Assembly: GCA_016844565.1 (NCBI GenBank)
Contig: JAENJB010000049.1
Location: 1 to 11,016 of the forward strand
Direction: 5' to 3'
Length of the DNA stretch: 11,016 bases
Origin: Dehalococcoidia bacterium
Lineage (GTDB): Bacteria > Chloroflexota > Dehalococcoidia > JAENJB01
This document shows, in pieces, positions 5,451 to 11,016 of this stretch (positions are counted from its first letter, which is position 1; every line of letters starts with the position of its first letter). Position numbers and translations under genes: made by a program. The notes under the pieces are model-generated. The model had not been told where the DNA came from, ran no database searches, and saw only the letters and a program-made list of their open reading frames with translations.

Positions 5451-5744
5451 ATGGCTAAGCTGCAACCCATGGGGGATAGGGTAATCATCAAACCTATGCC
5501 GAAGGAAGAGGTGACCAAGGGAGGCATTGTGCTGCCTGATACCGTTAAGGAGAAGCCTCAGGACGGCAGAATTATCGCTGTCGGTCCCGGCAGGGTCGCG
5601 GACGACGGCAAGCGCATCGCCATGGAGGTGAAGCCAGGCGATATCGTCCTCTTCGCCAAGTACGCCGGCACGGAGATTAAGCTCGACGATGAGGAGTTTA
5701 TCATCCTGCGCGAGAGTGACATCCTGGCTATTAAGAAGACCTAA
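5451..5744 (+). CDS. groES: Co-chaperonin GroES
   Basis: GroES is the 10-kDa heptameric lid of the cytosolic GroEL chamber. At 97 residues the length is typical. It has the N-terminal strand LQPMGDRVIIKP, the GroEL-contacting mobile loop EEVTKGGIVLPDTVKEKPQ (residues 19-37), the turn GRIIAVGPGR, VKPGDIVLFAKYAGTEIK, and the C-terminal EEFIILRESDILAI. The ATG follows AAAGGAG (5433-5439) with an 11-nt spacing. It is first in the groES-groEL operon, 34 nt ahead of groEL, and is controlled by the promoter and CIRCE element just upstream. Nothing in the protein is unusual. Confidence 0.98.
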   Translation: MAKLQPMGDRVIIKPMPKEEVTKGGIVLPDTVKEKPQDGRIIAVGPGRVADDGKRIAMEVKPGDIVLFAKYAGTEIKLDDEEFIILRESDILAIKKT

Positions 5745-5778
5745 TTCGTAGAGCTAAAGACAAGGAGGAGTGATTTAG

Positions 5779-7398
5779 ATGGCAAAACAGATTATTTTCG
5801 GCGAGGAAGCCCGGCGTGCTTTGAAAAAGGGAGTGGACACGCTGGCACAGGCGGTAAGGGTCACTCTCGGGCCGAAGGGACGGCCGGTAGCCCTGGACAA
5901 GAAATTCGGGCCCCCCTCAGTCATCAATGATGGCGTCAGCATTGCCAAGGAGATCGAGTTGCCTGACCCCTACGAGAACATGGGGGCGCAACTCGTGAAG
6001 GAAGCCGCTGTCAAGACCAATGACAAATGCGGTGACGGGACCACCACCTCTACTGTTCTCGCTCAGGCGATTGTGAGCGAGGGTTTCAAGAACATAGCGG
6101 CCGGTGCCAGTCCCACAGCGCTCAGACGTGGTATTGAGAAGGCGGTGACCGCACTGGTGGAAGAGCTAAAGAAAATGGCCATCCCGGTCACCGGCAAGGA
6201 ACAGGTGGCGCAGGTAGCTACTATTTCCGCTGCCGACGCCGAGATAGGCAACCTTATTGCCGATGTGATGGATAAGGTTGGCAAGGACGGCGTCATCACC
6301 GTAGAGGAGTCCAAGGGTATCCAGTACGAAACGGACTTTGTCGAGGGCATGAAGTTCGATCGCGGCTATATCAGCCCCTACTTCATCACCAACCCCGAGA
6401 GAATGGTGGCTGAGATCGATGACCCGTATATTCTCATCACCGACAAGAAACTGTCGGCGGTGGGCGATTTGTTGCCTGCTCTTGAGAAGATACTCCAGGT
6501 GAGTAAGAACCTGCTCATCATCGGCGAAGATGTGGAGGGTGAAGCGCTGGCTACCCTGGTGGTCAACCGGCTCAGAGGCACCATCAACTGTCTGGCGGTG
6601 AAAGCGCCTGGCTTCGGCGACCGGCGCAAGGCCATGCTGGAGGATATCGCCATCCTCACGGGCGGCAAGGTGATCTCGGAGGAAGTGGGACGCAAGCTCG
6701 ATTCGGTTACCGTGGCTGATCTGGGTCGCGCCCGCAAGGTGGTGACTGACAAGGACAACTGCACAATCATTGAAGGGAAGGGCTCGGACGATGCCATCAA
6801 GGGACGAATCAAGCAGATCAAGGCCCAGATAGAAGAGACCACGTCTGATTTCGACAAGGAGAAGCTCCAGGAGCGGCTGGCCAAGCTGGCCGGCGGCGTT
6901 GCCGTGATCAAGGTCGGTGCCGCGACCGAGGTAGAACTGAAGGAGAAGAAGCACCGCGTTGAGGATGCCCTTTCAGCCACCCGGGCTGCCGTAGAGGAAG
7001 GCATACTTGCCGGCGGTGGTGTGTCCCTGCTCCAGGCAGCTGCCAAGCTGGAGAAGACCATGACCGAGGGAGATGAGGCGGTCGGATTGGCCATAGTGAA
7101 AAAGGCGGTGGAGGAACCGGTGCGCTGGATTGCCATCAATGCCGGTCAGGAGGGCTCAGTGGTCGTGGAAGCCGTCAAAAAGGCCAAGAAGGGACACGGC
7201 TACGATGCAAATAAGAACGAATACGGCGACATGATACTGAAAGGTATCATCGATCCCCTGAAGGTCACCCGCACGGCGTTGCAGAATGCCTCGAGCATCG
7301 CTGTCATGCTGCTGACTACGGAAGCGCTGGTGACGGATATCCCGGAGAAGGATAAGTCGGCTGGCCCGCAAATGCCACCAGACTACGGGGGAATGTAA
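5779..7398 (+). CDS. groEL: Chaperonin GroEL (Hsp60)
   Basis: This 539-residue ATP-driven chaperonin forms the double-ring folding chamber with GroES. The equatorial ATP site is complete: TLGPKGRPVALDKKFG (29-44), NDGVSIAKEIEL, the GDGTTT loop with D86, and the hydrolytic aspartate D396 in RVEDALSATRAAVEEG. The apical domain contains YISPYFIT and APGFGDRRK. Two points differ from common sequences. The residues before GDGTTT read NDKCGDGTTTST, where many GroELs have two small residues. The C-terminus ends PPDYGGM with only one GGM instead of a repeated GGM tail. The ATG has a strong AAGGAGGAG at 5762-5770. It shares the groES promoter and CIRCE control. The N-terminus MAKQIIFGEE and the 'GPKG.PVAL' wording recall Dehalococcoidia GroELs, from memory only. 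Confidence 0.98.
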   Translation: MAKQIIFGEEARRALKKGVDTLAQAVRVTLGPKGRPVALDKKFGPPSVINDGVSIAKEIELPDPYENMGAQLVKEAAVKTNDKCGDGTTTSTVLAQAIVSEGFKNIAAGASPTALRRGIEKAVTALVEELKKMAIPVTGKEQVAQVATISAADAEIGNLIADVMDKVGKDGVITVEESKGIQYETDFVEGMKFDRGYISPYFITNPERMVAEIDDPYILITDKKLSAVGDLLPALEKILQVSKNLLIIGEDVEGEALATLVVNRLRGTINCLAVKAPGFGDRRKAMLEDIAILTGGKVISEEVGRKLDSVTVADLGRARKVVTDKDNCTIIEGKGSDDAIKGRIKQIKAQIEETTSDFDKEKLQERLAKLAGGVAVIKVGAATEVELKEKKHRVEDALSATRAAVEEGILAGGGVSLLQAAAKLEKTMTEGDEAVGLAIVKKAVEEPVRWIAINAGQEGSVVVEAVKKAKKGHGYDANKNEYGDMILKGIIDPLKVTRTALQNASSIAVMLLTTEALVTDIPEKDKSAGPQMPPDYGGM

Positions 7399-7422
7399 GC
7401 AGGAAAGCTTCGCGGACCGCAG

Positions 7423-7440
7423 CAGGGTTCTCTGACCCTG
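7423..7440. terminator. Weak stem-loop between groEL and the M16 gene
   Basis: CAGGGT-TCTCTG-ACCCTG forms a perfect 6-bp stem in the 74-bp gap between the converging groEL and M16 genes. No T-run follows on either strand, so it may be a Rho-assisted or weak bidirectional terminator, or chance. Confidence 0.3.
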
Positions 7441-7472
7441 GTTGAGAAAGCAAGGAAGGCCGTATCAGGAGG

Positions 7473-8735
7473 CTACAAGTGGAGTAGCTTGCTGATGCGG
7501 CTTTCCTCTTTGATGGGCCCGACGACGGCCAGGCTGAGCTTTTCGCTGACCAGGAGTTCCTGCGCCACCCGTCCGGTGTCGGCAGAGGTCACGGCGTCCA
7601 CCGCCGCTATTATGTCATCCACGGTCAGGATCCGTCCCAGCAGCAACTCCTGCCTGCCCACCCAGCTGGCAACGGCGCGACTGTCCTCCAAACCCAGGAG
7701 CAAGTGACCCTTGATCATCTCCTTTGCCTTATTGAGCTCGGCCTCCGGCAGCGGCTCCCTGAGCCGTGCCAGCTCGTCCAGGACGGCCAGGAGCGCATCT
7801 TCCACGCGGGACGGATCCACCCCCGCATAGATAATCATGGCGCCGGAATCGAGAAAGCGGCTGATGTAGCTGTGAACATCGTAGGCGAGTCCCCTTTTTT
7901 CGCGCACTCCGACGAACAGCCGACTGCTCATACCCTCCCCCAACGCCACATTGACCAGGTCGAGAGCAAACCGGTTCGGGTCAACGGCCGATAGGCCGCG
8001 CACCGCCAGCGCCAGATGGACCTGTTCGGTGTCGCGATACTCGAGGTGGAAACGGGGCGCCTCCTGCTGGTTCTGGGCTGCGGTCCCGTCTCTCTTGCCT
8101 TCACCTCCCCAATGAGCGAAGCCGTCGGCCAGTTGACCCACCACCTCCGCATGCTCTACGTCTCCGGCAACACTCACCACTGCATTATCGGCGGTGTAGT
8201 GCCTCTTCCAATAACCCGCCATTGTCTCGAGGCTGAGAGAGCGCACTGTATCCACGCTCCCGGCGATATCCCGTCCGAGGGGTTGGTCGGGCCAGATGAG
8301 CTCGTCGATTAGCAGGTCCACCCTCTGCTGCGGAGAGTCGTTGGTCATCTTGATTTCTTCGAGAATGATCTGTCGCTCCTTCTCCACATCGTTCTGGGCG
8401 AAAAGTGGATGCTGCACCATATCGCTCAACACATCCAGCGCCAGAGGAAAGTTGGAGCGGGCCACTTTGATCCAGTAGACAGTCGATTCCTTGTCCGTCC
8501 CACCGTTGATAATGCCTCCAACCCGCTCGATGGTCTCGCACAACTCCGTGCTACTGGGGCGCCGTTTAGTCCCTTTGAAGCACAGGTGCTCCACGAAATG
8601 GGAAATGCCGGCCTCGCTGTCCCTTTCGTAGCGGGGGGCAGACCTGAGACAGACCATCATAGAGACCGAGCGGGTGTGGGGCATAGCGGAGGTGAACACC
8701 CGCAAGCCGTTGGAGAGTATGCTCTTCTCATGCAT
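7473..8735 (-). CDS. M16 family zinc peptidase (pitrilysin / processing-peptidase type)
   Basis: At 420 residues this is a single-unit M16B-type peptidase. The inverted zinc site is complete: HFVEH (H46, E49 as general base, H50) and E126 in RQIILEEIKM, 76 residues after H50, the spacing expected for the family. The flanking motifs GISHFVEHLCFKGT, GGIINGGTDKEST and VVSVAGDVEHAEV are typical. The C-terminal half keeps the substrate-binding Arg/Tyr stretch GMSSRLFVGVREKRGLAYDV. No signal peptide is seen, so it is probably cytosolic. Relatives are called processing proteases or YmxG-like peptidases, and the substrate is unknown. The ATG at 8735 has only a weak Shine-Dalgarno. It converges on groEL and diverges from gatB. 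Its own promoter is predicted at 8759-8787. Confidence 0.93.
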   Translation of the reverse strand: MHEKSILSNGLRVFTSAMPHTRSVSMMVCLRSAPRYERDSEAGISHFVEHLCFKGTKRRPSSTELCETIERVGGIINGGTDKESTVYWIKVARSNFPLALDVLSDMVQHPLFAQNDVEKERQIILEEIKMTNDSPQQRVDLLIDELIWPDQPLGRDIAGSVDTVRSLSLETMAGYWKRHYTADNAVVSVAGDVEHAEVVGQLADGFAHWGGEGKRDGTAAQNQQEAPRFHLEYRDTEQVHLALAVRGLSAVDPNRFALDLVNVALGEGMSSRLFVGVREKRGLAYDVHSYISRFLDSGAMIIYAGVDPSRVEDALLAVLDELARLREPLPEAELNKAKEMIKGHLLLGLEDSRAVASWVGRQELLLGRILTVDDIIAAVDAVTSADTGRVAQELLVSEKLSLAVVGPIKEESRISKLLHL

Positions 8736-8758
8736 GAATACTACTCACTGCGCAGCCC

Positions 8759-8787
8759 ATTCTAGGAGTCTGAAGTCCTGCCGTCAA
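8759..8787 (-). promoter_or_regulatory. Predicted promoter of the M16 peptidase gene
   Basis: On the minus strand TTGACG (8787-8782), a 17-nt spacer and TAGAAT (8764-8759). The spacing is ideal and each hexamer differs from consensus at one position. The predicted leader is about 15-20 nt. Confidence 0.65.
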
Positions 8788-8801
8788 CCTTCGAATGCAG
8801 G

Positions 8802-8830
8802 TTGCCTCCCTTTCACCTTGTTGATATACT
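8802..8830 (+). promoter_or_regulatory. Predicted promoter of the gatB-secG-DUF62 operon
   Basis: TTGCCT (8802-8807), a 17-nt spacer and TATACT (8825-8830). The -35 hexamer and spacing are the same as in the groESL promoter. The start is predicted at about 8837, leaving roughly 6 nt before the gatB ATG, so the mRNA is nearly leaderless. Confidence 0.65.
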
Positions 8831-8842
8831 ACTCAGGTTCTT

Positions 8843-10318
8843 ATGGAATACGAACTAATCATTGGCCTCGAGGTCCACGCCCAGCTACTGACTCGGAGCA
8901 AGATGTTCTGCGCTTGCAGCGCCGACTATGCCAGCGCTTCGCCGAACACCCACGTGTGCCCTGTTTGCCTGGGGATGCCGGGCGTGTTACCAACCATTAA
9001 CAGGAAGGCGGTCGAATACACGGTCATGACCGCTCTGGCCCTCAACTGCAGCATCCCCGAGGCCAGTAAGTTTGACCGGAAAAACTATCCCTATCCGGAC
9101 CTGATGAAGGGGTATCAGATATCTCAGTATGACGCTCCCCTCAGCCACGATGGATGGCTCGATATCGAAACCGACGGCCGGGTCAAGCGGAAGGGTATCA
9201 TCCGCGTGCATCTTGAGGAGGATACCGCCAAGCTCGTCCACCGCACCAGTGAGGAGGGAGAGTCCTGCAGTCTCGTGGATGCGAACCGGGCGGGGGTGCC
9301 ATTGATGGAGATTGTCGGTCAACCAGACCTCCGGTCCCCCGAAGAAGCCAGACAGTATCTAATCAAGTTGCGCACCATCCTCCGCTATCTCGGCGTTTCC
9401 ACCGGTAACATGGAGGAGGGCAGTTTCCGTTGCGACGCCAATATCAGCATCAGGCCGGCGGGAAGCGACGTCCTCATGCCGAAGGTCGAAGTGAAGAACA
9501 TGAACAGCTTCAAGGCCGTCTTCCAGGCTCTCGAGTACGAGGCGGGACGCCAGAAGAAGGTCGTTGGCGATGGAGGCAAGACGGTCCAGGAGACGCGGGG
9601 TTGGGACGACCAGCGGGGGGTTACCGTGAGCCAGCGTAGCAAAGAGCAGGCGCATGATTACCGGTATTTCCCTGAGCCGGACCTGCCTCCGTTGCTCTTG
9701 CGCTCCGGCTGGGTGTCAGATCTCCGGGACCGGTTGCCGGAGCTGCCGGATGCCATGCGCCAGCGGCTTGTCGAGCAGTATGGCCTCTCTTCTTACGACG
9801 CCCGGTTGCTAACCTCCTCGAAGGCCCTCGCTGTCTTCTTCGAAGAATGCCTGTCGGCGGACGGACCAGGTCTTCCGGTTGAGGAACTCCGTAGAAGGGC
9901 CAAATCAGTGGCCAACTGGCTCAACGGAGATTTCAGCCGTCTGCTCAATGCGGCCGGTCTGGAGATTGACTCCCAGAAGGTCACCTCGCGGCAGATGACG
10001 GAGTTCGTGAGCCTGGCGGATAAGGGGGCGATAACGGGGCCAGCAGCCAAACAGGTGTTCGACGAGATGTTCGCCACTGGCAGGAATGCCGCTGAAATAA
10101 TAGCTGAGAAGGGGCTGGCGCTCCTGGACAACGTGGACGAGGTTAAGCGAATAGTCGGGGAAGTCATTGCCGCCAACACACAGGCCGTGTTGGACCTTCA
10201 AGCGGGAAAGCAACAGGTACTGACGTTCCTCATCGGGCAGGTGATGAAAGCCTCTCGTGGACGTGCCAGTCCCCAGCAGGTGAAGGAATTTCTTCAAGAA
10301 GAATTAGGAGTGAAGTAG
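8843..10318 (+). CDS. gatB: Asp-tRNA(Asn)/Glu-tRNA(Gln) amidotransferase subunit B
   Basis: GatB is the tRNA-binding and kinase subunit of GatCAB. It activates the misacylated Glu-tRNA(Gln) or Asp-tRNA(Asn) by phosphorylation, and GatA supplies the ammonia. The protein is 491 residues. Motifs include YELIIGLEVHAQLLT at the N-terminus, zinc-site cysteines (C23, C25, C39, C42 in FCACS and HVCPVCLGMPG), KNYPYPDLMKGYQISQYD, VHLEEDTAKL, and the family signature VDANRAGVPLMEI (145-157). SFRCDANIS and VEVKNMNSFKA follow. The tail from about residue 345 is the helical and YqeY-like tRNA-binding region, ending FLQEELGVK. The usual 'MEIVSEPD' reads MEIVGQPD here. No clear Shine-Dalgarno precedes the ATG, which fits the predicted leader of about 6 nt. 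gatA and gatC are not in the window. secG follows after 1 nt. Confidence 0.97.
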   Translation: MEYELIIGLEVHAQLLTRSKMFCACSADYASASPNTHVCPVCLGMPGVLPTINRKAVEYTVMTALALNCSIPEASKFDRKNYPYPDLMKGYQISQYDAPLSHDGWLDIETDGRVKRKGIIRVHLEEDTAKLVHRTSEEGESCSLVDANRAGVPLMEIVGQPDLRSPEEARQYLIKLRTILRYLGVSTGNMEEGSFRCDANISIRPAGSDVLMPKVEVKNMNSFKAVFQALEYEAGRQKKVVGDGGKTVQETRGWDDQRGVTVSQRSKEQAHDYRYFPEPDLPPLLLRSGWVSDLRDRLPELPDAMRQRLVEQYGLSSYDARLLTSSKALAVFFEECLSADGPGLPVEELRRRAKSVANWLNGDFSRLLNAAGLEIDSQKVTSRQMTEFVSLADKGAITGPAAKQVFDEMFATGRNAAEIIAEKGLALLDNVDEVKRIVGEVIAANTQAVLDLQAGKQQVLTFLIGQVMKASRGRASPQQVKEFLQEELGVK

Positions 10319-10319
10319 A

Positions 10320-10547
10320 GTGTCAACAACATCCTACCTATATATAGCTCAGGTCATCGTGGCTGCTGCTCTGATTGGGGCCGTCCTCTTGCAGGTTCGT
10401 GGAGGAGGGCTGGGAGGGATCTTCGGCCAGCCCGACACAGTCTTCCGTACCAGGCGCGGGCTGGAGAAGACGCTCCTGCAACTCACCGTTGTCCTCGTCG
10501 TGCTCTTTATTGCCCTGGCCATCCTTACAGTTCGTCTCAGCTCCTGA
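10320..10547 (+). CDS. secG: Preprotein translocase subunit SecG
   Basis: SecG is the small accessory subunit of the SecYEG channel and assists SecA-driven export. The protein has 75 residues with two membrane segments (about 6-24 and 52-72). Between them is the family loop GGGLGGIFGQPDTVFRTRRG, then LEKTLLQLT. The start is a GTG at 10320, one nucleotide after the gatB stop, with AGGAG at 10306-10310 inside the end of gatB (spacing 9). That shows tight coupling within the operon. Length and topology are normal. Confidence 0.93.
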   Translation: MSTTSYLYIAQVIVAAALIGAVLLQVRGGGLGGIFGQPDTVFRTRRGLEKTLLQLTVVLVVLFIALAILTVRLSS

Positions 10548-10567
10548 AGACCAGGAGAGGCGTACAC

Positions 10568-11016
10568 ATGAAGCCCCATGTCATCACCCTGACCACCGAC
10601 TTCGGCCTTGATGACGCCTGCGTGGCCGTCATCAAGGCCGTTATCCTGAGTATCAATCCTCAGGCCAACATCATCGACCTGTGCCATACCATCCGACCCT
10701 TCAACGTCCGGCAGGCCGCTTTTCTGCTGGGCATAAGCCACTCCTACTTTCCACCGGGCGCCATCCACCTGGCCGTCGTTGACCCAGGTGTAGGCAGCCA
10801 GCGGCGGGCCATTCTTATCGCTACGCAGTCTGCCTTCCTTCTCGGACCGGACAACGGCGTGTTCTCCTACATTACGGGCCACGCTTCGCGTTCCAGAAGC
10901 CGGACCGGATCGTCCGCAACTCTCAGCCCGGGCTGCCAGGCCTTCGTCCTGAAGAATCCCCGTTACTGGCGTACCACCGTGAGCGCTACCTTTCACGGCC
11001 GGGATGTCTTCGCTCC
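10568..11016 (+). CDS. S-adenosyl-L-methionine hydrolase (adenosine-forming), DUF62, N-terminal part
   Basis: The frame starts at the ATG at 10568, which follows AGGAGAGG (10553-10560), and runs off the right edge after 149 codons. It matches the SAM hydroxide adenosyltransferase (DUF62/SAM_HAT) family, which splits S-adenosylmethionine into adenosine and methionine with water. Visible motifs are the N-terminal ITLTTDFGLDD, VVDPGVGSQRRAI, GPDNGVFSYI and the closing NPRYW with TFHGRDVFAP. The D-R-H set linked to water activation in characterised members is present: D72, R79 or R80, and H143. A Ser/Arg-rich stretch at 105-120 (SRSRSRTGSSA) sits in a variable loop before NPRYW. It lies 20 nt after secG in the same operon. 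The C-terminal domain is outside the window. The family is related to SAM fluorinases/chlorinases, but FHGRD and the D-R-H set favour the hydrolase. Confidence 0.92.
   Translation, partial: MKPHVITLTTDFGLDDACVAVIKAVILSINPQANIIDLCHTIRPFNVRQAAFLLGISHSYFPPGAIHLAVVDPGVGSQRRAILIATQSAFLLGPDNGVFSYITGHASRSRSRTGSSATLSPGCQAFVLKNPRYWRTTVSATFHGRDVFA

Noticed and set aside
6166..7139. Two long minus-strand open frames of about 250-260 codons inside groEL
   Set aside because: They are antisense to a fully conserved groEL and have no family-like motifs. Their length comes from the codon bias of the real gene.
10872..10940. Ser/Arg-rich stretch in the DUF62 protein taken as a frameshift
   Set aside because: The frame stays open and the following NPRYW and FHGRDVFAP motifs are in the same frame; the stretch falls in a variable loop.

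Overview
The window is a compact, GC-rich bacterial chromosome segment of mostly housekeeping genes with short intergenic gaps. It probably comes from the Chloroflexota, perhaps Dehalococcoidia. That assignment rests on the style of the GroEL sequence, the HrcA/CIRCE type of groESL control, the use of the GatB amidotransferase route, and the gene neighbourhood. No rRNA or other phylogenetic marker was available, so it is an inference. I saw no tRNA, rRNA, CRISPR array, transposase or phage gene.

Layout from left to right. (1) 1-2394, minus strand: a three-gene operon read right to left. It encodes a CNNM/CorC-type membrane protein with CBS domains, then a DUF2344/TIGR03936 radical-SAM-linked protein that overlaps it by 23 bp, then a Ste24-like M48 membrane protease cut by the left edge. 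(2) 2401-2573: a divergent promoter region. (3) 2574-3638, plus strand: tsaD, a tRNA t6A-synthesis gene that looks leaderless. Its 3' end overlaps the converging DUF2851 gene by 106 bp, and a perfect 15-bp inverted repeat lies across the overlap boundary. (4) 3533-5141, minus strand: a small XRE-type helix-turn-helix gene, a possible 16-codon leader ORF, and a DUF2851 gene. The same dyad, TACAC-N6-GTGTA, occurs once in the HTH promoter and once between the HTH and DUF2851 genes, which suggests an autoregulated unit. (5) 5361-7398, plus strand: groES-groEL behind a well-formed sigma-70-type promoter with a CIRCE operator at the transcription start. (6) 7473-8735, minus strand: an M16 zinc peptidase that converges on groEL. 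(7) 8736-8842: two back-to-back divergent promoters. (8) 8843 to the end, plus strand: an operon of gatB, secG and a DUF62 S-adenosylmethionine hydrolase cut by the right edge.

Most genes serve core processes: tRNA modification (TsaD), Gln-/Asn-tRNA formation (GatB), protein folding (GroESL), secretion (SecG) and membrane or protein quality control (M16, M48, CNNM). The least explained part is the HTH / mini-ORF / DUF2851 unit with its repeated dyad. The inverted repeat shared by the ends of tsaD and DUF2851 is the clearest structural oddity.
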